A stretch of 64,000 nt of DNA, from assembly GCA_014529385.2 (NCBI GenBank), contig CM043961.1:11638478-11702477 (forward strand), read 5' to 3'. The position numbers and the translations under genes were made by a program. The DNA comes from Adiantum capillus-veneris. Its lineage: Eukaryota; Streptophyta; Polypodiopsida; Polypodiales; Pteridaceae. The notes beneath the pieces are model-generated. The model was not told the origin of the DNA and ran no database searches. It was given only the letters and a program-made list of their open reading frames with translations. Shown here one piece after another: positions 13,743 through 25,540 of the stretch. Position 1 is the stretch's first letter; each line of letters opens with the position of its first letter.

Positions 13743-14138
13743 ACAAGGTTTCTCTTTTCTTGCTGAAGAAGGGAGGTCCTCAAGCTAGCTATAAATGGTT
13801 GGTACTATTAATTGCATGTGAGTAAGTAGAATATGGATTTTTTAGCCTTGCAGTGCACCTGCCTTTGTGCAGTTAATGGGGCATCACCGTCGAGAGCTAT
13901 GGTCTTAATAGTGTAGTCTTACGGATATTGCCTACGGCTTAACCACTATTGAGCTATTAGAAGCTTGACAGGAGCCGGGACTGTTTTGGTGTTGAACGAC
14001 CCTCTCTTCTATTCCTTGCAATTAATGGTATTCGAGCCACGGGTACAGTAGCTTGAGTGATTTTTCTAAAAGGGTAAAGAGGAGTAGCAACTAGGGCTTG
14101 AAGTGCCAAAGTACACCTAAGAAGTTTACACCTAAAAG

Positions 14139-17100
14139 TTGTTAGAATGGCTGACAATAGTAAAGAGAGTGAAATTAATGTTGATAACTTTGATTTTGCT
14201 AACGAGCAAGCTACTAATGATACCCCAATGCTTGTTAAATATCTTGTTTCTAGGCTTCAACAAGCCATGGGCAATCCATCCCTCCGAATTGAAGTGCAAC
14301 GGCAGCTTCGTGCTCATGGGATTCTCCAAGCTCCCCACCATGAAGAGAGAGCATCTAGGAAGCCTCCTTGCAAGTTCCAAAAGAGGCCTCTCTCCGATTC
14401 AGGAAGAAGAAGAGGATCCATATGAAGGGCTCAGAAATGTGCTCCTTAATGACGCATCTCCTTCTCAAAGGAGAATTCAAGAGCCTCCACCAAAGGAACG
14501 AGAAAGAAGTGAGTCTCCTATCACCTCGGTGGAGATGGCTCCACGAAGACGGCGGGCTAAACGCTCTCCATCACCTCCAAAACGGAGAAGACCATCACAT
14601 ACTTCTTTACACCATACTTCAAAGAGAGATGACAAAAAGAAAGAGAAGAAAAAGGCGAGAAATAGAACACCCTCTTCTTCATCCTCTTCCTCTTATGAAA
14701 TTGATGGTGAAGACAAAGAAGATCAAGGAAAGAAGAAGGCGAGAAAGAGGTCACCCTCTTCTCCATCTTCCTCAAATTCTTCATCTTCTGAAGAAAGTGA
14801 TGGTGCAACCTTTGAACCATCAAAAAGAAGAGGCCATAGGAAATCCTATGCCACATGGAAGAGGTCATCCAAGCTCAAGAAATTCAAAGAGGGAGGGAAG
14901 AGAATCTCTTTCCTTACCTATGATGGCACTTTTGGTGCTACGGACAAAGTCTTGGCCTTTATCCAACAATTTGATGCAGCGTTTGGAGATGAGGGCTTTA
15001 TAGAGTCCTCTAAGCTACGCCATGTAGCTATGCACTTTCAAAATTCTGCCAGGCAATGGTGGTCTAGCCTACGGGCCAACGGTGAAGCTCCACGAACATG
15101 GAAAGCTTTAAGAGCTTCCATTATGAAGCAATTTTTGGCCACCAATGCCAAAGACAAAGTACTCACCGAATGGTGAAGCTTGAAGCTCTCTCCCTACGAA
15201 TCCATTCACAAATATGTAGAAAAGGTTTGGGATTTAGAACTCAAATCCACTGTCTTCAAGAAGTTGGATTTGGAGAGCAAAAGCAACAATTTTGTGCGGG
15301 CTGAACTGAAGAAATGGCGGAGTATGTCAACCCCCAAAGGCCACGCACCATATTGGCGGTTATACACCATACTATGGTGGCCGCTGGAATCAATTTCCAA
15401 ACGGGGGCTAAAAGAAATTCTAAGCCCACGAAAGACAAGGGTTCCAATGAGCCTAAGGGGAAGGACAATGTCCAAAAGTCTCCTAAGGGCAACTCCAACA
15501 AAGCTAAAGAGAAGGGAGTTTATAAAGGCAAAAATAAACTCTCTCCTGAAGAGCTTGAGCGTTATCGCAAGGATAACCATTGTTTCAAGTGCGGAGAGCA
15601 AGGGCATGTGTACCGCGCTTGTCCCCAAAAGAACACCCGCCATGAACCTCCTAGAGCTATCTTGGTCGAAATCCAAGAGGAGGAAATTCACCACAAAGGA
15701 TCTCCTCTATGCCATGCTTGGGGAAAGGTAAGAGAACACGATGCTTTTATTCTCTTTGACCCTAATTCTACTCACAATTTTATATCTTTAGAGTTGGCCA
15801 CCAAGCTAGGCATACAAGCCTACGAGATGGGAGATGTCCTACCCGCAGACGGTGCTTTCAAGGGGCAATAAGCTTCAGTCACTCCCTTAATCAGGAAATT
15901 GAGGCTCCATGTCCAAAGCTATGTGGAAAAAGAGGACTTCTTTATATCTCCTCTCAGGCATGAGAATGTAATCCTAGGGGCACCATCGTTTGATCGCATG
16001 GATGCCAATGTTAAATTCTCTGAAAGGAGAATCTCCTTTAAGTCCAGGGAAAAAGATATGTATATAGATGCTAAGGAAATGGGTAACACTATACCCATTG
16101 TACATACACAAGCTTTCAACAAGTCAATAAAGAGCTCTGCTTTCGTGTACATGATTTTTGTTAAAGATTCTCAAAATGAACCTAATGTTTTAGCAAAATA
16201 AAATCTACACAACCAAAAGGAATTAGAGTTATCCAATTTTCTCAAGGGAGTTTAAGATGTCTTTATTGACAACATCCCTTGTGAGCTACCTCCTAAACGA
16301 GGCAATGATGACCATGCAATTGAACTTCTTCTAGGAAGTTCACCACCTAACAAACCTCCTTATAGAGTTTCTCAAGCTCAACAAGAGGAGATTATGCGGC
16401 AAGTGCATGAGTTAGTTGAGAAGGGCATGGTTAGGCCTAGCTCATCTCCATTTTGTTCTCCTGTGCTACTAGTGCAAAAGAAAGATGGCACATATCGTAT
16501 GTGTGTTGACTATAGAGCACTAAATAGGATCACTATCAAGAATAGGTTTCCCGTTCCACAGGTAGAAGATCTATTTGATAAGCTACAAGGGTCCACCTAC
16601 TTCAGTAGGATTGACCTAAAAAATGGCTATCATTATCAAATAAGGATAGTTGATCAAGCCATTGTAAAGACCGCATTTCGTACTACATTTGGTCTTTACG
16701 AATACATTGTCATGCCTTTTGGCTTGACCAATGCACCAGCCACATTCAACCACCAGCTACAAGGGTCCAGCTACTTCAGAAGGATTGACCTAAAAAATGG
16801 CTATCATTATCAAATAAGGATAGTTGATCAAGACATTGTAAAGACCGCATTTCGTACTACATTTGGTCTTTACGAATACATTGTCATGCCTTTTGGCTTG
16901 ACCAATGCACCAGCCACATTCAACCACTTGATGGGGAAACTATTAAGGCCTCACCAAACCTTTACTGGAGTGTTCTTTGATGATATCATCATCTACTCTA
17001 ATTCATTAGACGAACACAAGCAACACCTCCACGTAATATTTCAAGTTCTAAGAGAGAATAAACTTTATGTTAATCAAAAGAAAAGTGATTTTTTCTTACA

Positions 17101-18436
17101 AGAGATTCAGTATTAAGGTCACATTATTTCTCAAGATGGCATCCAAATGCATCCATCAAAGTTAGAGGTAATAAAAGGATGGACTAAACCAAGGAATCTT
17201 CATTAGTTAAGAAGCTTTATAGGTATGTGCGCATACTATAGACACTTCATAGAAAAGTTCTCACTAATAGCAGGACCATTACATGACCTAACAAAGAAAA
17301 ACGTTAAGTACACATGGTCTGCCAAGGAGAACAATGCTTTCAAAAACCTTGAAGAAAAGCTTATCTCTCAAACTGTGCTTACACTACCGGATCTCTCAAA
17401 GCCATTTGAGGTCCAATGTGATGCTTGTGGTGATTGCCTTGGATCTGTTTTTCTTCAAGAAGGGCACGCCATAGGCTATGAATGTCAAAGGCTCGACCCA
17501 ATTGAGCAAGCTCTGGGAATATATGAAAAGGAACTCCTTGCAGTTCTACATGCCTTAGACTCATGGAAGCACTATTTATTGGGGACTCCTTTCATTCTGC
17601 AAACGGATCACCAAAGTCTTAAGTACTTCATGACACAAACCAAGCTCTCCGACAAACAAATGAGGTGGGCAAACTTTCTTTTGCAATTTCATTTTCATAT
17701 TGCTCACATTGCTGGCAAGCATGATCAAGTAGCCGATGCACTCTCAAGATGGCCGAGAGTGAATGCGGTTTCCATAGCAATTCACAATGATCTATCTTCT
17801 ATGGTAGATGAGTATGCTATTGATCCCGATTTTAGAGACATGATTTTAGCCCTTGCACTAGGGAAGAAAGAGGAACCATTTACTTTACAAGATGGTTATC
17901 TTCTCTACGGCAATAGACTATGCATTACTAGCTCATTACGTGAGAAACTAATGTATGAATCTCATGCTCCTCCTTCTGCAGGGCATAGAGGGATTCAGTC
18001 TACCCTAAAGGGAATTGAAACATATTTCTATTGGCGTACCATGAAAGCAAACATATAAGAGTATGTTTCTAAATGTGTGGTATGCCAAAAGACGAAGTTT
18101 GATACAGGGAAGCAACCTGGATTGCTCCAACCTTTTCCAATCCCTAATTCACCATGGAAGAGCATATCCATGGATTTTATTTTTGGATTGCATAAGTCTA
18201 TCCATGGGAATACGGGAATATGGACGATAGTAGACAGGTTCAATAAACAAGCTCATTTTATACTTGTCAAAAAGACTATCAAAGCCCATCAAATGGCAAC
18301 CCTCTTCATTTCACAAATCTTTAAGTACCATGGCTTGCCAATGTCCATAGTGTCGGATAGAGATCCTAGAATGACCAGTAATTTCTGGAAGGGTCTCTTT
18401 AAGAATTTAGGATGTCCCTCTACTATGGAAGACTGA
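14139..18436 (+). pseudogene. gag-pol block of Ty3-A
   Basis: The gag part (about 14147-15310) has a Ser/Arg/Lys-rich N-terminal region followed by a retrotransposon gag core (ISFLTYDGTFGATDK onward) and a CCHC knuckle CFKCGEQGHVYRAC (about 15581-15625). Protease lies around 15740-16010. Reverse transcriptase (about 16394-17116) shows [30 protein letters not shown] and the catalytic FFDDIIIYS. RNase H is about 17390-17750, ending HIAGKHDQVADALSR. Integrase starts about 17950 with the HHCC region and the core begins SISMDFIFGL. It is a fossil with several breaks. Some short segments are repeated within it. Confidence 0.9.
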
Positions 18437-18625
18437 CAGAACTAATGTGCAGACATGCTTGCGGCAGCTTAGGCTCTCAAGCGCCAAATGGACTAGTCAT
18501 CCATTCTGGAACGATGTCGTAGAGTAACATAGGGATCCTCTACCCGCTAGGAAAAGGACTAATGAATATGCTTTATCTTCTCTACCCCACAGTCAAGGAG
18601 GACTATGGTTTCAAGAGAGAGGTAA

Positions 18626-19018
18626 TGTCATAAAAACTAATATTTTATTCTCCTAAATGATTTTCTCATGTTAAACTGATCATTTAATATGGGGAAGTGC
18701 CAGGGGAGAAAAAGCTAGAATATTGGTTAAGCTGACAGACAGCCACAGTAGGAATCCGAAGGAGGGAAAGTAGGGATCCAAAGGGGGGGGGGGGGGGGGG
18801 GGCATCTGCAAAAGAGCAATGTGAAACAATGGGCTTAAAAGACCCTAAGGTTCAACCCATTAAAACTTCCAAAGTGCTAAGGTTCCAAAATTCAAAGGTT
18901 GTGTCCAAAGGTCAAACATTAGGGAAATTAGATGCTTTGTGTGTGCCCCAAAAGTCTTCATGCATCCCTACACAGGAGGGGGCGAGCCCTAGTTGTAGGA
19001 GATGAGAGAGAAACTCTT

Positions 19019-19112
<94 letters not shown>

Positions 19113-20297
19113 GCTCCCTTTACACAAAGGAAATGAGGGACACATGTCAACTCCCTAGCCCAAATGTCCACAAGGTGTACTCAAATCCTTTTGGATGACC
19201 TTGGAGGTGGACCAATGAGAATTAGGCTAGAGTAAATCTAGTTTAATCAATTTAAAAACACTTAATAAAAGAACCAATAAGAATTAAGCTCTCTAGAAGA
19301 CTATTGGACAGTCTCTCAAGGGGTCCAATGTGCATTCAGCGGTCCAATGGCTTGCATGATTCCTATTGGCTAGGAGGCAAAGGGGTCCAATGAGACTTTA
19401 GTTGCATTTATTAATTACCTAAAGCTCTCACAAAAGGGGAAAGGGGGACACATGTCAGAAGGCTATTACTTATGCTGCTTAATTTCCATTGGCTGAGGCT
19501 GGGGAGGTCCAATAGGGTTGTAGCATGAGCAATTAGCAAGGGGGGTCCACCAAGAGAGAGAGAGGGGGCTGATTTTTGAAAGGAATTATTCACTCACACA
19601 ATCAATGTGTAAAGCAAGAAGACTCTCTCTCTCCTTCTCAAGTTTTAATAGAAAGCTTACCACCTACTCCAATCTTGTGAGAAGGGAGGCCTACACCAAC
19701 AACTCTTGGCTTTGTGATGCAAATCCAACCAAGAGCCAAGCTTCAATGCATGCTCATCTCCTCTACCATGCTAATTACTAAGCTAAGCTATGCTAATATG
19801 AGTGTTTATGTGAGGAGATGTATATCTTTCTCGTAAACCTACTCCTTCCTCTCAATCTACTCTCATACCTAGCTAGCTCCCACCATCTTCGAAGGTGTGT
19901 GAGGTTTTGGGTCTGAGACCGTGAGGGAATTAATGTTGTGTTTGATAAGTGTTTTGCTTAGTGCTTGAAGTTTCCATCTTCATTGCACTAGCTAGTATTG
20001 AAGGAACACAAAGAATTGTATTGTGAAATGTCTCTCTTGATGGGAGAAACCATAATACAAAGCCTTTTGGAGGGGGGACCGGCTCCATGCAAATCCGGTC
20101 CTCAACTGTTGTCAATTGCTTAATTTCTCTATCTTTTGAAGTATTTTTCATGCTATCTAACTAGGTGATATACTTTTTATTGCTCACTCTACCGAAGCAC
20201 TCTTGTTATTCTCATTAGGAAGGTATTCTAATGAAATGCTCAATATGTTCATGCTATTTTCCACTACACACAAGCTACTAGACCATTAAATGTCACA
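18626..20297 (+). repeat. 3' LTR of Ty3-A
   Basis: It pairs with 12077-13729. A purine-rich tract (AAGAGAGAGG) lies just before it. It contains a G run (18787-18802) and a compound (TC)n(AC)n tract (19019-19111). Confidence 0.93.
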
Positions 20298-21659
20298 AAC
20301 ACCTTCTTGCAATCCACTCATTGGCAGCACTTTGCTCACATTGATGCTCCTGTGCTCGACGACGGTTGACATTGTAATCTATTCCTGCTCGTCGATGGCT
20401 CCAAGTAGGACCAGCCTCTCTGCTTCTCCCCTCAATGCTAGTGGGCACTCCAATCTTCTGCACGTCTCCTTCTCCAAGCAATGTTCTCCCTTTGACGATG
20501 ACGACTCTTTTCAACCACCACCTTCGCTTGCTTTATTTTCAACTATCCTTTGCTGAAAATGAAAGGCTTTCCTTAACGGTTCTTTAAAAAAAAAAAGGCT
20601 TTGGTAATGGGTCTAATGGCTTCAAACCGCTAGAGGAAAGAAAACTAAGAAGAAAAACACAAATGTATAAAGAACATTCTACCTTCTCTATTCCTATTCC
20701 TATGCACACAAAAAAGTCTTTTGACTTTTCACCTCTATGGTCTTTTCATTTCCTAAACTCACCCTTCACTTATGCACTCCATATCTTTTCAAATGATTTT
20801 TAATTTTTAAAGATTGGAGAGACCTCATAGCTTAAGCTTATTTTATTTTAAGTTTCACAGATCAAGTATGCATCCACATGCTCTTATGAGCGGACGAGAT
20901 GCAAGCTTGGATAAATGCATTGAAGAAAAGACCTCTTCGTCTCGAGCTTCCATGTGAGAGTTATACCACAATCAAAGCTCCAACAACCAACATCCCAAAA
21001 ATAAGAAGCACTTTTATTTTCTTTGAAGTTCACCACATTTGGCATGTTTAACCACCAAAGCATAGTTGAGCATATATCAACGATAACTTAGCTGAGCACA
21101 TATTGATTGAAGCATTATTAAGTATCTTCCCTAACTGCCATGTTGGCCATATCCCACTCTCAATCTATATGTTGCAAAAGATGCCATCTCGGACAATAAA
21201 CACCTCAAACATGTGTTGTGTCCTCTAAAGCTCACTCCTTTTAGCATAGGGAGAGCGATTGAGATGCAACCATGACTCCAACTCGACAATACTGCAAGTT
21301 CCGTTATCTGCATCCAATTCCCTATGCCTATATGTTTGCTTTGCGCAACACATAATTGTTGTGGGATAGGGCATAGTTTCTGTTTCTTATAATGTTTGGA
21401 GAGAGCACAGTGCCAACTCTCCACCATACTTTTGTATGGCACTTATGCATGGCGTGCATTGTATAATTAGCATTTTCACTTTGTGACGCTTCATTGCAAG
21501 ACGAGATGTATAACTATTCATTTTGGTTTTGAGTAGCTTAGCACAAACATTGTTCTCTAGCTAAGGCGATTGGACGACAGCCGTATGTGATTATCAGGTA
21601 GGTAGTACAATTTAATTTTTTATAGTCTATTGATACTTACTGTGTTTTTTGAGTTTGTC
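20298..21659. other. Intergenic stretch
   Basis: The first part continues the sequence interrupted by Ty3-A. A reading frame at 20290-20556 crosses the LTR junction and is therefore not a gene. A minus-strand frame at 21131-21442 has no recognisable motif. Nothing else is supported. Confidence 0.55.
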
Positions 21660-22250
21660 TGTCATAAAATATAATATATAGCTTTACCAAATGATTTTCT
21701 CATGTTAAACTGATGATTTAATATGGAAAGATAAAAGGGGAACAAGAGTTAGGATATAGATATGTGATTCTAGACCTATCTCAACAGGGGACCAAATGGA
21801 GAAATGGTTGCATCTCAATAGGGGTCCAAAAGGAGACGGTCTACCAAAGAGCAATGTGCAATAAGTGCTTTTAGATTCACCTCAGTAAGGGACCAAGAGG
21901 ACAGATGGTTACATCTCAATAGGGATCCAAAAGGAGGTAGTCTATCAAAGAGCCGTGCATCTAATGGAGCTTAAAAGACCTTAGGGTTAGCTTCATTAAA
22001 GAACTCCAACAGTTAGTGTTAAAAAGTCCTTTGACCTTGACCTTAGGCAAGCTAGGGCTGACCTTGAGGTGGGAATATTACCCAAAGCATGAGGTGTTTG
22101 TCCACTTGCTAACTAAAGTGCTCAAAGTGTTTGTGGGAACCTTTTCCAAGCTTGAGGTGCTTCTCATGCTTAAACGACTAAGGTTCTTGAAGTGTTCAAT
22201 TCAAACATAAACTGTCAAGAGACGTAAACGGTTTCCATGCTTAATTGACT

Positions 22251-22253
<3 letters not shown>
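21660..22253 (+). mobile_element. LTR fragment of the Ty3-A/Ty3-B family
   Basis: It starts TGTCATAAAAT and follows the family LTR through ATGATTTTCTCATGTTAAACTGAT and a GGGTTAGCTTCATT segment, then stops at a CT tract. It contains a locally repeated phrase, ATCTCAATAGGGGTCCAAAAGG and a near copy about 120 bp later. It is a broken remnant, and no coding part accompanies it. The sequence is intermediate between the Ty3-A and Ty3-B LTRs. Confidence 0.82.

Positions 22254-22295
<42 letters not shown>
22254..22295 (+). repeat. (TC)n microsatellite
   Basis: A TC run of about 42 bp between the Ty3 LTR fragment and the LARD element. Confidence 0.95.
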
Positions 22296-22298
<3 letters not shown>

Positions 22299-22312
22299 CA
22301 CTTCGCTTCCGC

Positions 22313-23468
22313 TGTAAGGTGCAGCGGAATGAATGTTTGAACTTTGATCAAGATGAGTGCTCCGAAATGTGCTCAAGGTTCCTTTTGTTCTTATGGAAGG
22401 GAGAGCCTTCCATTCTTAATGAGAGAGTGCTATGATCACAAACAAGTGAATGGACACTGTGCGTGCAAGTGTATGAGATTGAGAGATAGAGAGAGACGAG
22501 AATACAACACCAGAGACGTTGTAAAACCCTCCTCCGAAGGCCCCACTCTCGTCGGCGAGAGTGGTCTACTATTGATTGCACAAACGGGTACAAACTGAAT
22601 GCATGTGACTAATGCAAGTCTAGGCTAGATCGATGACGACGACAGGGATGGCGAGACCGATCTAAGGACTGAAATCTGCTACTCTTTATCTGCTGTCCAA
22701 AAACGCTAATGGACTAAAATCTACTGCGGCTAAAAATCTGCTGGTCTTTATGGCTAAAAACCTGCGGGTACTTGGGGCTGAAATCTGATGGCCTTTAGGG
22801 CTGAAAATGCAGGTCCTTGTCTGCTGAAAACTGCGGGTCTTATCTCCTGAAAAACGCTATGCCAAAATGGAGGTGATTGGGGGTGCCTGTAAAACGCTAG
22901 GCTGAGGAGTTCTTTGGTGATGAAGCCTGCAGAAAACTCTAGTTGACTGGAATGTTCTGGCAATGATGCTTTCTGAAAAGGCCAATGCTTGGTTGATGCT
23001 GGCAATGGGTCTTTTGATGAAAACGCTAGGGAAGTGGACGTCTTGCTTGGAGGGAAAACCACCAAGGGGGTTCTTGCTAAGAAGCTGCCTGTTGAGCTTG
23101 GCTCATGCTGCCTCTTCTGCCAGAAAGTGCTAACTCTGGTTTGCTTATATATTAACTTAGCAAAATTGCCCTACCTACTTTTCAATAAAAGTCACTTAAA
23201 AAGTAATTAGTGAAAAATGTCAAAAATAGAGAAAATAGGCTTAATGCACCAGAAAATTCCCCTAATGGATTCTGATGGAAATGCTTATGATCATGTTGTG
23301 TGCAATCGGAGGATATGCATCTAATCTAAGTGACTGGTCATGCACGGTCTGCAAACAGACTCACAAAACTGCCAGGTCACTTCCTATTCTAGATTGAGTT
23401 GACTGATTGAACCTTGGTCATGTTGTAGCTTATCCACAGACACATAGGGTTGGATGTATCACGTGACA
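22313..23468 (-). repeat. LTR (left copy) of the LARD element
   Basis: It pairs with 25541-26713. An internal stretch (about 22664-22865) consists of degenerate repeats of roughly 25-30 bp on the theme GGCTGAAAATCTGCTGG. Confidence 0.92.
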
Positions 23469-23801
23469 TCCCCTCCTTTTCAAAGTGATGTACTGGTACT
23501 GAACTGTATGGCACCGAGGGAGATCGCCTCTGGAATCCTGGAAAGGACTCTTCGTCGGCTCATTCTAATGCGTGGGTCACGAGATACTTAAACTTCATAA
23601 AGGTCTGCAACGCTTGCTTTTTTGGGCCGCGCCGAAAGCGACACAAAGTCTTCTGTGTCTCCTTCAATGCTTCAACTTTGTCTAGAGTCATGCTTCTTTC
23701 TTCTTCAAGAATGTCCATGGCTGAAAATTCCTGAAACCATTTTCAACACAAAATATGAACATATCCATTCCATGTAAAGTGACTGTAAAAATTCTTATCT
23801 T

Positions 23802-24440
23802 TCACAAAGACTGTGCATGCAATGCAGATGAACAAATAGACGGAGTGTCAAACCGTTCACCACACACACTCAAATAATGAAATCGAATCTTGTCTTTCTT
23901 ATCTAAATCGATCAACTGTGGCAATTCACAACGGAAATGCCCATGCTTGGTGCTCATACTTTCATGTGCTCTTTCTACGAATGTGTCATGCCAAGGAAGA
24001 GACAAGGAATGTGACTTCCTTGAATACATACTTTTCAGTTTTTCATGAACATTCCGCATACATTCGTGCTCATTCATGAGTAAAACGTACAATATGCCAT
24101 GCCTAGAAAAAGGGATCACATAAAGACACTGACGAAAATACAGGAAATGATCACGAATAAAACACTTGTACAATGTGTGCGTATTAATCATGTGAACACA
24201 TAATACTTCCTGTAATGGTTCTTTGGACCTAAGCTCGAGAGCCAAGATCGGTTCTTCGGAATCTATCGAATCTTCTTGTGGGGGTTCTGTGAACCTCAAC
24301 TCGAAAGTCAAGATCGATTCTTCGTGATTTATCGAATCTGCAACGAGGTTAGCTTCGCTAGAAAAAGAATCAACAAAACAATCATCCTTGTGAACAATCA
24401 CGTCACCTTCATGCAAATCATCATCCTTGTGAGAAATCAC
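23802..24440 (-). CDS. Unknown protein of the LARD element, 212 codons
   Basis: This is an open minus-strand frame in the second half of the element interior. The N-terminal part is acidic, with a repeated phrase (ESILTFELRFTEPPQE and EPILALELRSKEPLQE). The C-terminal part is rich in His, Cys and Phe. DNA upstream of it (about 24440-24570) consists of short repeats of ATGATTTGCATGATG type. I recognise no domain, and it may be non-functional. Confidence 0.35.
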   Translation of the reverse strand: MISHKDDDLHEGDVIVHKDDCFVDSFSSEANLVADSINHEESILTFELRFTEPPQEDSIDSEEPILALELRSKEPLQEVLCVHMINTHTLYKCFIRDHFLYFRQCLYVIPFSRHGILYVLLMNEHECMRNVHEKLKSMYSRKSHSLSLPWHDTFVERAHESMSTKHGHFRCELPQLIDLDKKDKIRFHYLSVCGERFDTPSICSSALHAQSL

Positions 24441-24566
24441 ATCTTAATCATGCAAATCATCATGCTTGTCATTGTCATCCAAATCATCATGCAAATCATT
24501 GGCATTCAAATCATCATGCTCATCATTATCATTCAATTCATCATGCTTCTCATAATCATGCAAATC

Positions 24567-24935
24567 TTATGTGTCATGCTTTGGAGAAGAAGAGACTGAG
24601 AGAGTCTCTTTTTCCCGAATCTCTTGTATATGTGCCTGCACTTGAGAAAAGAGTCGCAAAAACTCTTTCATGTGTTGGTCGCTCTTTTCTTTTATGGCTT
24701 TGTTCTCACGATCAAATTCTGCTTGTCTTGCTTTGTTCTCGCAATCAAATTTGGCTTGACTTTCTTTGTTCTCGCAATCCAATTTGGCTTGTCTTTCTTT
24801 GTCTTCCAAGTCGTACTTACGCTCTATGGCTGCCATGCTTTCTTCGTATTCACGATCTATGTCTGTCATTTCTTCTTCGTAGACCTTTCTTTCTGCTTCT
24901 CTTGTTTCGTGTTCGAACTTGTTGTCCATAAACAA
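24567..24935 (-). CDS. Coiled-coil protein of the LARD element, 122 codons
   Basis: This is an intact small ORF inside the non-autonomous LTR element. Residues 1-45 are Glu-rich. Residues 46-78 are three 11-residue repeats, KERQAKLDCEN, KESQAKFDCEN and KARQAEFDREN, encoded by 33-bp DNA repeats at 24702-24800. The charged 11-residue period predicts a long helix or right-handed coiled coil. A helical stretch with HMKEFLRLFSQVQ follows, and the tail is Ser-rich. There is no zinc knuckle or gag core, so a gag role is only possible by position, first after the primer site. I know no matching family. Confidence 0.5.
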   Translation of the reverse strand: MFMDNKFEHETREAERKVYEEEMTDIDREYEESMAAIERKYDLEDKERQAKLDCENKESQAKFDCENKARQAEFDRENKAIKEKSDQHMKEFLRLFSQVQAHIQEIREKETLSVSSSPKHDT

Positions 24936-25527
24936 CTACGTCAACTCCTCCATAAGAGTCAGTGCAATCCTTGGCGTAGATGGGGAAGGGGGAGGGTCGG
25001 AAAAACCTCCTGTGGGGAAAATTCTTCTTCGCCTCTCTCATGCTCATCACCTCTAAGTGAAGTATCCATTCCGCTTCAAGTGATGACCATCCACTGAAGT
25101 CGTGGGTTCTTGTGGTCTTGGGTTCTTAAGTTCACGAGGAACTTGAGTTCTTGTGGGTCTTGGGTTCTTGGGTTCTTAAGTTCTTCTTGCGCTTGCAATC
25201 TGTGTTCGAGAAGGATCTTCTTTTCACCCGAGTTCTGCTCTTTTCTGTGGGCGCATCCCTTGGCGGCCTTACGCTCACACCAAGGTTGCTTTTTCTCACC
25301 CCACGTCGATTGGACGGCCGCCAAGTGCACGGTCTGCTCTCAATGAGTGAAAAGAGGCACAAGGGGAGGCTGGACAAGCCCTTCTTTCGTGGGATTCCTG
25401 TCACTCTTCAAAAACATGATTAGGAATCGATACGCCCAAGCGAACTTGGGTTCGTGCGACCACAAGAAGAAAAAAAATCTTGTGATTCTTGTGGTTCTTT
25501 CCTTGAGTGATACTGAACACTGCCAAA

Positions 25528-25539
25528 GCTCTGATGCCA
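25528..25539 (-). other. Primer binding site of the LARD element
   Basis: On the minus strand it reads TGGCATCAGAGC, one base after the LTR. It differs at one position from the common plant primer site TGGTATCAGAGC. Confidence 0.88.
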
Positions 25540-25540
25540 A

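Noticed and set aside
20290-20556. 88-codon plus-strand frame
   Set aside because: It starts inside the Ty3-A LTR and crosses the element boundary, so it cannot be an ancestral gene.
24624-25097. 157-codon plus-strand hydrophobic frame suggesting a membrane protein
   Set aside because: It is the antisense of the charged coiled-coil ORF on the minus strand. Antisense of Lys/Glu-rich codons gives Phe/Leu-rich translation.
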